Assembly: GCA_024276075.1 (NCBI GenBank)
Contig: JAJRXX010000076.1
Span: 17,667 to 81,666 of the forward strand
Direction of reading: 5' to 3'
Length of the DNA stretch: 64,000 nucleotides
DNA from: Planctomycetota bacterium
Lineage (GTDB): Bacteria; Planctomycetota; Phycisphaerae; Phycisphaerales; Phycisphaeraceae
This document shows positions 37,148 through 45,293 of the stretch, piece by piece. Made by a program: the position numbers and the translations under genes. The notes under the pieces were generated by a model. It was given only the letters and a program-made list of their open reading frames with translations, was not told the origin of the DNA and did not search any database. The first letter of the stretch is position 1, and every line of letters begins with the position of its first letter.

Positions 37148-37672
37148 CTACTGCTCGACCCCCAGGTCCGTCTTCGTGAACAAGCTCTCAAAACCATAAC
37201 CCGCTGCTTCGATGTTCTCACGTCCGCCTTCTTCGCGGTCCACCACCGCCACGATCGCGGCTACCGTCGCACCAGACGCTTCGATCACCTTCGCCGCTTC
37301 GATCACCTGGCCACCCGTGGTCACCACGTCCTCCACGACCAACACGCGATCACCCTTATCGAGCTTTCCCTCGAACGGCTTGCTTGTCCCGTACGCCTTC
37401 TTCTCGTTTCGAATTAGCACCGTGGGCTTGCCACCGGCGAGCGACGCAGCACATGCCAGCGGCACGGCACCCAGTTCAGCTCCCGCAACGCGATCGACCC
37501 CTTCACCTGCTCGCTGTGCTAAACGCTCACCCAATGCCGACAAAATGTCCGGCTGCGTCTCGAACAGGTATTTATCTAAGTAATAGCTGCTTTTGCGGCC
37601 ACTGCGCAGCGTGAATTCGCCACGCAGCAGCGCCGATTCACAAATCCGCTTGACCAGTTGCTCGTCCGTCAT
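37148..37672 (-). CDS. pyrE: Orotate phosphoribosyltransferase
   Basis: The protein has 174 residues and converts orotate and PRPP to OMP in pyrimidine synthesis. The N-terminal FTLRSGRKSSYYLDKY block and the PRPP-binding VLVVEDVVTTGGQ are diagnostic. The lysine/glycine loop is RNEKKAYGTSK. The frame is open upstream to 37741, but MTDEQLVKRICE at ATG 37672 is the family-like start. The SDR gene starts 81 bases away on the other strand. Confidence 0.95.
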   Translation of the reverse strand: MTDEQLVKRICESALLRGEFTLRSGRKSSYYLDKYLFETQPDILSALGERLAQRAGEGVDRVAGAELGAVPLACAASLAGGKPTVLIRNEKKAYGTSKPFEGKLDKGDRVLVVEDVVTTGGQVIEAAKVIEASGATVAAIVAVVDREEGGRENIEAAGYGFESLFTKTDLGVEQ

Positions 37673-37753
37673 GGCGGCAAGTATAAACGATTCGCCCGAC
37701 CCCACGGGGCCACGTGACGCCCCAACCCCAGCCAGGTACACTCGCCCCTAACC

Positions 37754-38605
37754 GTGGCACGCGATCTAAGAGATAAAGTCATTCTCATCGCCGGCGCTAG
37801 CTCCGGTATCGGCGCCGCCACCGCGATTGCCTGCGCACAAGCGGGCATGCACACCGTTCTGGCTGCGCGACGGCAAGACCGACTAGACCAAGTCGCCGAC
37901 CAGGTCCGACAGCTAGGCCGACGCGCCTTGACCGTCGCTTGTAACGTCGACAGCGACCAAGACGTCACCCGGCTATGTGACCTCGCCATCTCTGAGTTTG
38001 GCCACCTCGACGCTGTATTCGCCAATGCTGGGTACGGGCTCATGGTCCCCGTAGCGGATACCTCCGATCGAATGATGCGTGATATTTTCGAGACCAACTT
38101 CTTTGGCACGATGCGCTGCATACATGCGGCGCTGCCTCTGCTGCGTAAAAACACAAACCCCACCGACAAAGGCCACATCATCATCAACTCCAGTTGTCTC
38201 AGCGAGATATCCCCACCGCTGCACGGCGCCTACAGCGCCACGAAAGCCGCTCAGGACGCCATCGCACAGTCGCTACGCGCCGAACTGACAGACGAAGGCA
38301 TCTACGTCAGCTCCGTGCACCCGATCACGACCCGCAGCGAGTTCTTAGACCGCGTCGCGGAGCACTCACCCCCCGAGCACGCTGACCCATTCTCAAAGCA
38401 CATGGTTGTCCAGACCACCCAGTACGTGGCAAAGACCATTGTGCGCTGCTTACGCAAGCCCCGCCCCGAGGTCTGGCCGTATGTACCCACACGCATCGGC
38501 ATGGCGATCTGCACCGCCATACCCAGCGTCACCGCTTACGCCATGCGCAAAATGATGCGCTCTTATCAGCGACAGCAATCGCGCCAGCCCACTGCTCAAG
38601 CCTAG
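37754..38605 (+). CDS. Short-chain dehydrogenase/reductase
   Basis: The protein has 283 residues and the classical SDR layout: ILIAGASSGIGAATA (cofactor), CNVDSDQD, FANAGYG, a serine in INSSCLSE and the catalytic YSATKAA pair. The R38-R40-type ARRQDR after the second strand suggests NADP(H). The substrate is unknown. The C-terminal 40 residues (TRIGMAICTAIPSVTAY, then a basic tail) are an amphipathic or hydrophobic extension that could touch the membrane. It begins with GTG. Its TAG stop codon (38603-38605) is the TAGAGC end of an R2 element. Confidence 0.92.
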   Translation: MARDLRDKVILIAGASSGIGAATAIACAQAGMHTVLAARRQDRLDQVADQVRQLGRRALTVACNVDSDQDVTRLCDLAISEFGHLDAVFANAGYGLMVPVADTSDRMMRDIFETNFFGTMRCIHAALPLLRKNTNPTDKGHIIINSSCLSEISPPLHGAYSATKAAQDAIAQSLRAELTDEGIYVSSVHPITTRSEFLDRVAEHSPPEHADPFSKHMVVQTTQYVAKTIVRCLRKPRPEVWPYVPTRIGMAICTAIPSVTAYAMRKMMRSYQRQQSRQPTAQA

Positions 38606-38875
38606 AGCATTCCCAACGCATTTCTAGCGTTTGGTTACAACAAATTGCCCGCTCCCTGACGGACATGATGCACAAAGTTTTGTAACCCCTTGCGTCAATC
38701 ATGGTTTGCTTGCAAGTGTGGTTTGGCCAGTCGTGACTCACTGGTTGCAAGCAACCAGTGCCACCCCCATCGTAGGATAAGCGACTGGAGCGGTCCGCAC
38801 AGCGGACCCTACTTCTTCTGTTCGTGCATGGTCGCGGCTCGTAGTAGACGCTACACATGGATTGAGAACGCTCTA
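38603..38875. mobile_element. R2 element, complete copy (273 bp) starting in the SDR stop codon
   Basis: The left end TAGAGCATTCCCAACGCAT and the right end, read inverted, TAGAGCGTTCTCAATCCAT are imperfect terminal inverted repeats, each followed inward by a TAGCG. Its first 60 bases match the copy at 30098. It carries the hairpin at 38739-38760. The next gene, on the minus strand, has its stop codon three bases beyond the right end. So the element exactly fills the space between two convergent genes. Confidence 0.7.
38739..38760. repeat. Dispersed hairpin, identical to the copy at 8196
   Basis: CACTGGTTGC-AA-GCAACCAGTG is a perfect 10-bp stem, again followed by CCACCC. It is internal to the R2 element. 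Confidence 0.7.
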
Positions 38876-38877
38876 AA

Positions 38878-39426
38878 TCAATCGCCACCCCGCCCGCGGA
38901 GCACCCATCCCCCCACTAGCACTACCGCTACCAATAGCCCTACGAACACCAACGGCACCGCACCCACACCCCCCGGACGCGACACCAACAGCGCCACCCA
39001 CACGCCCGCCAGCGCAAACCGACCCCTCACAAGTCGAGCGAGCACGTTTGAGTTTTTGACGAACAACTCAATCACCATCACCACCACCACTGCCATCGCC
39101 AACCCCGCCGACCGCCCACCCCACTGCAACTGTCGCGCCTGCCTCGCCAACGCTACTTCTGTTTGCAGCAGGCGTCGCTGCGGCTCGTTTCGCGCTTCCA
39201 CTTCAGCCACCGCAGCAGCCGTCACACCCGTCGCCTCCAGGCGCTGTACCTCTTGATCTACCTTTCGCTCAAATACCTCGAGCACCTCCACCGCCTCGAT
39301 GCCGCCATAGAAGCACCACTCGTACACACCCGGTGCCACCCATCCCAGCACGCTCGGCCCCAGAAACACGCCCACCACAGCACCCACGGCCACCATCCAC
39401 ACGCTCGAACGATTCGGGCTGTTCAT
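38878..39426 (-). CDS. Membrane protein with a periplasmic or cytoplasmic coiled coil, unknown function
   Basis: The protein has 182 residues. It has a first hydrophobic segment at about 10-30, a charged helical region with coiled-coil character at about 45-95 (VEVLEVFERKVDQEVQRLE), then three hydrophobic segments (about 105-125, 138-150, 160-178) and an RGRGG-rich end. I do not recognise the family. ATG 39426 is preferred over the GTG at 39432 because AAGGA is then at a normal distance. It follows the sigma/regulator operon on the same strand, with an R1 element between. Confidence 0.7.
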   Translation of the reverse strand: MNSPNRSSVWMVAVGAVVGVFLGPSVLGWVAPGVYEWCFYGGIEAVEVLEVFERKVDQEVQRLEATGVTAAAVAEVEARNEPQRRLLQTEVALARQARQLQWGGRSAGLAMAVVVVMVIELFVKNSNVLARLVRGRFALAGVWVALLVSRPGGVGAVPLVFVGLLVAVVLVGGWVLRGRGGD

Positions 39427-39450
39427 CTTCACGATCCTTGTGGTTCGACG

Positions 39451-39558
39451 TTATACCAATCAAGATTAACACTTGCGCGGTATCTGCGAACGCGGGAACA
39501 GAATAGGCAATAGCTTACGTTACTTGCGACGCGCTAGAAATATACGCAATACGTATTA
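39451..39558 (-). repeat. R1 interspersed element, copy B
   Basis: In minus orientation it starts TAATACGTATTGCGTATA, has CTAGCGCGTCGCAAGTAACG and CCCGCGTTCG, and ends GATTGGTATAA. It is 108 bp long and lies just upstream of the 38878-39426 gene start. The following 39559-39770 is non-coding, with many more C than G on this strand (68 C, 18 G in 39561-39720). Confidence 0.8.
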
Positions 39559-39770
39559 TTCAACTTGCCACCGCCCTTCGAACCATATCAAATCCAGCAA
39601 TCACCCGACACCATTGGCCCACTGCCCACACTCAAAACAAATAAGCCGCAACCATCAAGGCCTCGGCTCGACAAAACCACAAAACTCGCAAAACCCCTCG
39701 CCTCACTTCATCCACCACCGAGTCCCCACACTCATCAATGGATTCTCGCCGGTTTATCGAGATGGGCTGC

Positions 39771-40823
39771 TTACGGGACCAGAAATGAATCGTCCGCGTC
39801 CGCCGGTGCTTCGGTCCCCCTGTATTCACGCACGCCACGGATCAGCCAAATGTTGTCTCCGTTGGGCCCGGTGGGCTGCTCGCTCCACACCACACTACCC
39901 GCCGACGTCAAGATGTTCTGTCCCCGACCCCCGTGCATGGCGCTTGGGGTTTGGGGGTCCATATCCGACCGATACCTCAGACCCGCTCGGCCATCCGACC
40001 GATCCACAAACATAGGGTTTTTGTCTGCGAGGATCGCCATCTTCGGGAGCATATCCAGACGCAGCGGTTTGGTTGTGTATTGGTTCTGGTAGCTGTACGA
40101 CACTGCTTTGGCATGGGGCCAATCCTGTAGCGACGCGTCCAGGCCTCGCACCGACGATGCGTTGTCCGGGCAACGAAGCGTATCGGCACTTACATATCCC
40201 ATGCGCACCAGCAGATACAGATGAGCGGAGTTCGACTGCATCGCCCCCGATTCATGCTTACGGTGATGCTGCCCGACGTTCCACCACACAGACCCGGGCG
40301 TCACCTGGCCCCGCGGCAACTGGTTACCAAACCCAGCGGCGTACCGGCCTATCGCGGCACCCGCAGCCCCGAGATTACCCGCACACGCTGCCCGTCTCGC
40401 GTCCCCACGCACCCGGTTGAGCGCAGGCAACAATAGGGAAACACCCACCAACACGACCGCTGCCATCGCGGCTAATTCGCCCCACCACAACCCCCCTCCG
40501 ATTCCACCGCCACTAAGCTGCTCAATTTGTCTATCAAAACGATCTTGCTGTTTTATTTGCCTCACACGCACGAGGGTGCGCGACACCAGGTCATCGGGGA
40601 GTTGCTCCACTCCGCAGTGATCGAGCAACTCCACCACCGAAGCCACACGGTCTGATCGCTCGTCGCCTCCGCCCGCTGCCAGACGCAAAGTACCTTGTTC
40701 TGTATCAGTTGCATTGAGCCACCCCATCGCGGTCTCCAATGCCCGAGCGTCAGTCTCACTAAGCCGACACAGCCGGCCCATGGCGTCACCCGCATCGTGT
40801 GTTTCCGGTCCATTCATTGGCAT
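39771..40823 (-). CDS. Putative anti-sigma factor with pseudopilin-like C-terminal domain
   Basis: The protein has 350 residues. The N-terminal 120 are cytoplasmic and helical, including a short repeat-like region VVELLDHCGVEQLPDDLV. A single membrane helix at about 125-140 (ELAAMAAVVLVGVSLLLPAL) is followed by NRVRGDARRAACAGNLGAAG, which is like the helix and C-x-N-L pattern of the DUF1559/pseudopilin H-domain proteins abundant in planctomycetes. The exterior ends in GGRGQNILTSAGSVVWS, close to the H-X9-DG ending of that family. It starts about four bases after the sigma factor gene, which suggests it controls that sigma factor. Starts at ATG 40823 or 40817 are possible. Confidence 0.7.
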   Translation of the reverse strand: MPMNGPETHDAGDAMGRLCRLSETDARALETAMGWLNATDTEQGTLRLAAGGGDERSDRVASVVELLDHCGVEQLPDDLVSRTLVRVRQIKQQDRFDRQIEQLSGGGIGGGLWWGELAAMAAVVLVGVSLLLPALNRVRGDARRAACAGNLGAAGAAIGRYAAGFGNQLPRGQVTPGSVWWNVGQHHRKHESGAMQSNSAHLYLLVRMGYVSADTLRCPDNASSVRGLDASLQDWPHAKAVSYSYQNQYTTKPLRLDMLPKMAILADKNPMFVDRSDGRAGLRYRSDMDPQTPSAMHGGRGQNILTSAGSVVWSEQPTGPNGDNIWLIRGVREYRGTEAPADADDSFLVP

Positions 40824-40827
40824 CAAC

Positions 40828-41457
40828 CTAGTCTCCCGACTCTATCTGGCCATCAAAGCGTTGCTTCCAGCGATCCGCGAATGTCCCCACAGCCGTGTGC
40901 AGCCGGCTCTTGACCGTACCAATTGGCACGCCAAGCATTTGGGCGATCTGCTTGTAGCTAAACCGGTGAAAGTAAGCCAACAAAAGCACCTCACGCAGGT
41001 TTGTCGGCAGCTTTTCTACCACTTCCCGGACAAACTGCCGCGTTTCCTCTTGCTCGACCCGCTCACCGGGTTGTACGACTTCTACTTCCATCAAGTCGAT
41101 ATACGAACGCTCACGATTATCATCCCCCCCCACCGCCTGCGACAGCGACATTGCGGCCCGCTTTGTACTTCTACGTAACTGATCCCTGGCTTTGTTCGTA
41201 GCAATCGTAAAAAGCCAAGGCCTAAATCGACGTGAAGTGTCGAATGTAGAAGCAGATACATGCACTTGTAAAAATGTTTCTTGAAATATGTCCTCTGCCG
41301 CCGCTTGATTATGCACCAGCCGGGCCAAGTAGTGATACAACTCCCTGTGGTACCTCTCCACCAACTGGGCAAACGCTTGCTCATCGCCTGCCTGGTGGAG
41401 CTTCATCAGATGCTCATCAGGCAAGTCACCCATCACTTCTTTGTCGCTTAAAGCCAT
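40828..41457 (-). CDS. ECF-type RNA polymerase sigma factor
   Basis: The protein has 209 residues and regions 2 and 4 of sigma-70 without region 3. Region 2 is at about 20-90 (FAQLVERYHRELYHYLARLV, AEDIFQETFLQVH, RPWLFTIATNKARDQLR); region 4 is at about 140-195 (LPTNLREVLLLAYFHRFSY, KQIAQMLGVPIGTVKSRLH). The linker of about 45 residues is longer than usual and acidic. The regulator gene follows with a few bases between, so they form a sigma/anti-sigma operon. An R1 element (41548) lies about 90 bases upstream of the start. Confidence 0.95.
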   Translation of the reverse strand: MALSDKEVMGDLPDEHLMKLHQAGDEQAFAQLVERYHRELYHYLARLVHNQAAAEDIFQETFLQVHVSASTFDTSRRFRPWLFTIATNKARDQLRRSTKRAAMSLSQAVGGDDNRERSYIDLMEVEVVQPGERVEQEETRQFVREVVEKLPTNLREVLLLAYFHRFSYKQIAQMLGVPIGTVKSRLHTAVGTFADRWKQRFDGQIESGD

Positions 41458-41547
41458 AAAAACAAGTATCTTAAAGTACTTTTCTTCCCACCTGCCTCAC
41501 GTGTCCACAATATTTATCCTGCACCCAAACGCTCGGCAACTACGCAA

Positions 41548-41655
41548 TTATACGCATTGCGTATATTTCTAGCGCGTCGTAAGTAACGTAAGTTATTGTC
41601 TGTTCTGTCCCCGCGTTCGCCGATACCTCGCAAGTATTAATCTTGATTGGTATTA
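41548..41655 (+). repeat. R1 interspersed element, copy C
   Basis: This 108-bp copy starts TTATACGCATTGCGTATA and ends GATTGGTATTA. It is the best preserved copy together with A. It occupies most of the space between the DUF1015 gene's stop (41690) and the sigma factor start (41457), both on the minus strand. Confidence 0.82.
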
Positions 41656-41689
41656 CATCGCCCCAGACGTGCCCAAACCTACACGCACC

Positions 41690-43027
41690 TCACCCCAACG
41701 GGTGGATCGCCAACCCCGTCGCCACCTTCGGATAGAAAAACGTGCTCTTCTGAGGCATCAGCTCACCAGCCTCACTCACCAACCTCACCGCGTCCAGCGG
41801 CGTCGCCTGCATCACCACGCCCAGTTGATGGCCTTCGCTCTGGGCCTCCGTCTCCAGTTCCGCCAGCGTATGTGGGAACTTCCATTTAACTTTTTCTCCT
41901 GTCTCGCAGAAATGCTGCTCAAGCAAGCCGCCCACCACCACATGCTGAAGCACCGCCACGTCCAACTCCCGCCACGCCGCTGACCGGTCCGGATGGCTAG
42001 CCGCCAAGGGGTCCGGGTCTGTTGTTGTCATGACCGCCAGTTCCGCAGCACCCGCCTGGCCCGGCACGTACAGCCCCATCGCGTGCGGTCCCGCTTTGGG
42101 TAACACCGCTTCCAACACCGACAGGTCTCCGCCTTCAATCCGCTCGATCTTCACCTTACCGGCGCCCACTTGGGCTAACCGATCCAGTGAAAAACCTTGC
42201 ATCGCGCCAAACACCCGGTGCGTCGGCAGCACGATCATCCCAGGGTCTTGCATCGCCACGAGCACAAACATGCAGTAGTCCGCCGGCCGATCACCCGCCC
42301 CCCCATCACCCAACCGCTGCTGGTAGTTCAATGCCGTCGTGTACCGGTGGTGCCCATCCGCGATGAACACGTCCAAACCCGCCATCGCCCCAACAAACTG
42401 ATCGATCCGGCTCGCGTCTTCCACAGCCCACACCTCGTGCCGAACACCGTCGTGAGCTGTCACCCCAAAAAAGCTCGGATCACCGCTCTGCGTCACATCA
42501 CCGAGCATCGCGCCGATGCGTGACTGCGGGTCTGAGTACAACCCGAAAATCGGCGAAAGCTGCGCCTGTGTCGCGCACATGAGTTTCATCCGGTCCTCCT
42601 TCGGACCGCTGAACGTCTCCTCGTGCGGGTAGATCGCTCCATGCCCCGCTACTTTTTCCCCAAACGGCTGGAGCTTCACGCCCGCAATCAGGCCGCGACG
42701 CTTAAATTCTTGCTCAACACCACCCACGCACGCGCTGTATACCTGCTGGTACACAAACAACGCCGGCTGATCGCGACGCTCAAGCACCCTCTGTGCCAGC
42801 CATCGCTCATACATCTGGGCCGCACCCTCATACACCGCGTCAGGGCCTACCGTCTTTGCGGGCACCTGCGGCAGGTCAATCGCCACGACGTTGTGCGACT
42901 CCTCGCGTAGCAGAGCGTCCTTGCCCGCCGCGTCGAGCACGTCGTAAGGCGGCGCAATGTACCGCGACACGTCCGAACCCTGCCTCGTCGAGTAGCACAC
43001 CGCGTCAATCGCTCGGATCACTGGCAT
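41690..43027 (-). CDS. DUF1015 family protein
   Basis: The protein has 445 residues. It starts near YIAPPYDVLD and shows the family's hallmark FIADGHHRYTTALNYQ in the middle and AIYPHEETFSGPKEDRMKLM earlier. It is soluble. The family is widespread, and some members are called HTH- or SpoOJ-related, but the biochemical role is not established. In many genomes it is next to serine or shikimate pathway genes; here aroDE starts 128 bases away on the other strand. Confidence 0.9.
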   Translation of the reverse strand: MPVIRAIDAVCYSTRQGSDVSRYIAPPYDVLDAAGKDALLREESHNVVAIDLPQVPAKTVGPDAVYEGAAQMYERWLAQRVLERRDQPALFVYQQVYSACVGGVEQEFKRRGLIAGVKLQPFGEKVAGHGAIYPHEETFSGPKEDRMKLMCATQAQLSPIFGLYSDPQSRIGAMLGDVTQSGDPSFFGVTAHDGVRHEVWAVEDASRIDQFVGAMAGLDVFIADGHHRYTTALNYQQRLGDGGAGDRPADYCMFVLVAMQDPGMIVLPTHRVFGAMQGFSLDRLAQVGAGKVKIERIEGGDLSVLEAVLPKAGPHAMGLYVPGQAGAAELAVMTTTDPDPLAASHPDRSAAWRELDVAVLQHVVVGGLLEQHFCETGEKVKWKFPHTLAELETEAQSEGHQLGVVMQATPLDAVRLVSEAGELMPQKSTFFYPKVATGLAIHPLG

Positions 43028-43155
43028 ATCTCATCCCTTGTAATAACATTACACTACGCAACACCCCTACAGCCTACCGCCCCACGCCCACCCCAGCCAC
43101 CCGCGACACACACGATAGGCAAGCCACCACCCGTCCAGTAACCTACTCAAATCAG

Positions 43156-44751
43156 ATGACCAAAATCGCCGCATCCATCATGGTCCACGCACCCGACCAA
43201 GCGTTGGACGACACCACACGCGCCGCACAACACGGCGCCGATCTGGTCGAGCTGCGCGTAGATGGTTTTACCCACGACCACAACGCGCTGGCTCGGGTGG
43301 TTGAAGAATCTGACTTGCCCTGCATCGTCACCTGCCGACCTGATTGGGAAGGCGGCCAATACCAAGGCGACGAGCACGCGCGCATCAGCTTGTTCGAGCA
43401 CCTCGCACAGTGCGCCAGGCCACCCGCGTACATCGACATTGAACTAGCTGCGTACCAACGCTCCAGCGATACCCGCCGCCGCATCGATCGGCTCGTCGAT
43501 CACCCCGGCCAAGTCAAACCCACCTCCACCGGCTTGATACTCTCTTCGCATGATTTTAAATCTAGACCCATCGACCTCTATCAGCGTGTCGAAGCCATGG
43601 CCGCGGCGCCCGCCTGCCGTATCATGAAGCTCGCCTGGTACGCCAAGTCACTGCGTGACAACCTCGAAGCCTTCGAATTGCTCGCCAGCCACCACAAGCC
43701 CACCATCGCCCTGTGCATGGGGCCGTTTGGCCTGCCCAGCCGAGTGCTGGCGAAAAAATTCGGCGCGCTACTCACCTTCGCGTCGATCGAACCATCTGCC
43801 GCCACCGCTGAAGGTCAACCCACCATCGACCAGCTAAAGAATCTCTACCGCTGGGACACCATCACCCCCACCACCCGCGTCTTCGGCGTGATCGGCTACC
43901 CCGTCGCGCACTCTGCAAGCCCCGCCATCCACAACGCAGCGTTTGATGCTGTCCATCACGACGCTGTTTACTTGCCTCTGTCGATTCCACCCGAATACGA
44001 GCATTTCGCCGCGACCGTCGGCGCCTGGCTCGACGCGACCGACCTGCACTTTCGCGGCGCGTCCGTCACCATCCCCCACAAAGAAAATCTCCTGCGGTTT
44101 GCACACGAACGGCACGCCAACATCGAACCACTCGCCGAGCATATCGGTGCTGCCAATACTCTGGTGCGCCATGATAACGGATCGCTGCACACTACTAATA
44201 CCGACTGCAGTGCCGCCATCGATTCCGTCTGCCACGCGCTGGGCATCCTACACGCTGACCTCGCGGCGCAGCGTGTCGCTGTCATCGGCGCAGGCGGTGT
44301 CGCACGCGCCGTCGTGGCGGGATTTGCACAGCACGGCGCCACGGTCGTCGTCTACAACCGCACACTTGAAAAGGCACAGGCCCTAGCCGATCGTTTCAAT
44401 GGCCACACCGGCAAGGTCGTCGCCACACCGCTCGACAAGCTCTGCGACTCGTGGGGCCAAATCTATATCAATTGCACCCCCCTGGGCATGCACCCGCACA
44501 CCGACGCCACACCCGTGCCCGATCCCCAAAAAACCTGGGGCCCCGGCACCGTCGTTTTCGACACCATCTACAACCCCACCCACACGCGTTTGCTTCGCGA
44601 TGCACGGGCTGCGGGATGCCTGACCATCTCAGGCCTGGACATGTTCATCCGCCAAGCTGCCTTGCAATTCAAGCTATGGACCAACCAAGACGTGCCGTTG
44701 GACGTCTTCCGACGGATACTCACCGATCGCCTAACCAATTCGGGTACTTAG
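43156..44751 (+). CDS. aroDE: Bifunctional 3-dehydroquinate dehydratase / shikimate dehydrogenase
   Basis: This 531-residue protein fuses two steps of the shikimate pathway. Residues 1-225 form a type I dehydroquinase: GADLVELRVDGF, CIVTCRP, SSHDF (catalytic histidine) and MKLAWYAKS (Schiff-base lysine). Residues 240-531 form shikimate dehydrogenase: FGVIGYPVAHSASPAIHN, GASVTIPHKE (catalytic lysine), VIGAGGVARAVVAG and NCTPLGMHPHTDA. Fused AroD-AroE is known in plants and in planctomycetes and chlamydiae. ATG 43156 (MTKIAASIM) is the start; the frame is open upstream but is only antisense to the DUF1015 gene. Its TAG stop (44749-44751) is the end of an R2 element. Confidence 0.95.
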   Translation: MTKIAASIMVHAPDQALDDTTRAAQHGADLVELRVDGFTHDHNALARVVEESDLPCIVTCRPDWEGGQYQGDEHARISLFEHLAQCARPPAYIDIELAAYQRSSDTRRRIDRLVDHPGQVKPTSTGLILSSHDFKSRPIDLYQRVEAMAAAPACRIMKLAWYAKSLRDNLEAFELLASHHKPTIALCMGPFGLPSRVLAKKFGALLTFASIEPSAATAEGQPTIDQLKNLYRWDTITPTTRVFGVIGYPVAHSASPAIHNAAFDAVHHDAVYLPLSIPPEYEHFAATVGAWLDATDLHFRGASVTIPHKENLLRFAHERHANIEPLAEHIGAANTLVRHDNGSLHTTNTDCSAAIDSVCHALGILHADLAAQRVAVIGAGGVARAVVAGFAQHGATVVVYNRTLEKAQALADRFNGHTGKVVATPLDKLCDSWGQIYINCTPLGMHPHTDATPVPDPQKTWGPGTVVFDTIYNPTHTRLLRDARAAGCLTISGLDMFIRQAALQFKLWTNQDVPLDVFRRILTDRLTNSGT

Positions 44752-44790
44752 AGCGTTTTCTGACAAGTTTTAATGGGATTGGTCAATGCG
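44749..44790. repeat. R2 element end (solo left end) at the aroDE stop codon
   Basis: TAGAGCGTTTTCTGACAAG matches the left end of the 20380 copy (TAGAGCATTTTCTGAATG). No right end is found before the convergent yraN gene ends at 44802. It is either a truncated element or a decayed one. Confidence 0.5.
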
Positions 44791-44801
44791 CCTGCCGCCG
44801 A

Positions 44802-45290
44802 TCACACGTGCGATTCGAACGCACCGACGTGATGCCGCACGATCGGCTCCACGCCACACCTGCCCGCTGGAAGGTCCACTCCCATCACATCGAACCGGAT
44901 GGGCCTGTGCGTCAGGCCGTACCGCCTAACCAAAACCACCGCTAGGCTCACCAGCCGGCGGCGCTTCCTCGCTCCCACGCGTACCTCGGGCACCAACGCC
45001 GACTCGACGCCTGTACCCCGACGCTTTGAAACCTCGCGGCTCTTGACCTCGACCACCACCACGGTACGCCCATCGGGCGCCTGGGCGAGGATATCCACCT
45101 CACCGATTCGGGTGCGGAGATTACAACCCAACACCCGGTACCCCTGCTTGCGAAGGTAGCGTGCCGCTACACGTTCGCCGCGATCGCCCTGCTCACGCCA
45201 TCTCGACGCTATACCGCCAGCACCGTTACGCAACCGCGCAAGCCAAGCCTTTACCCGTATCACTGGATTTGATGTGCCCGTACCCACCAA
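44802..45290 (-). CDS. yraN: YraN/UPF0102 family protein (endonuclease-like)
   Basis: The protein has 162 residues. The UPF0102 core is present: GERVAARYLRKQGYRVLGCNLR, then RIGEVDILAQ and VVVEVKSR, the E/D-ExK-like pattern of restriction-endonuclease-fold proteins. The C-terminal region HRPIRFDVMGVDL also fits. Predicted to bind or cut DNA, but no clear function is known. Starts TTG 45290 or GTG 45287. It follows the PPIase gene by three bases, so they are co-transcribed. Confidence 0.88.
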   Translation of the reverse strand: MVGTGTSNPVIRVKAWLARLRNGAGGIASRWREQGDRGERVAARYLRKQGYRVLGCNLRTRIGEVDILAQAPDGRTVVVVEVKSREVSKRRGTGVESALVPEVRVGARKRRRLVSLAVVLVRRYGLTHRPIRFDVMGVDLPAGRCGVEPIVRHHVGAFESHV

Positions 45291-45293
45291 GCC

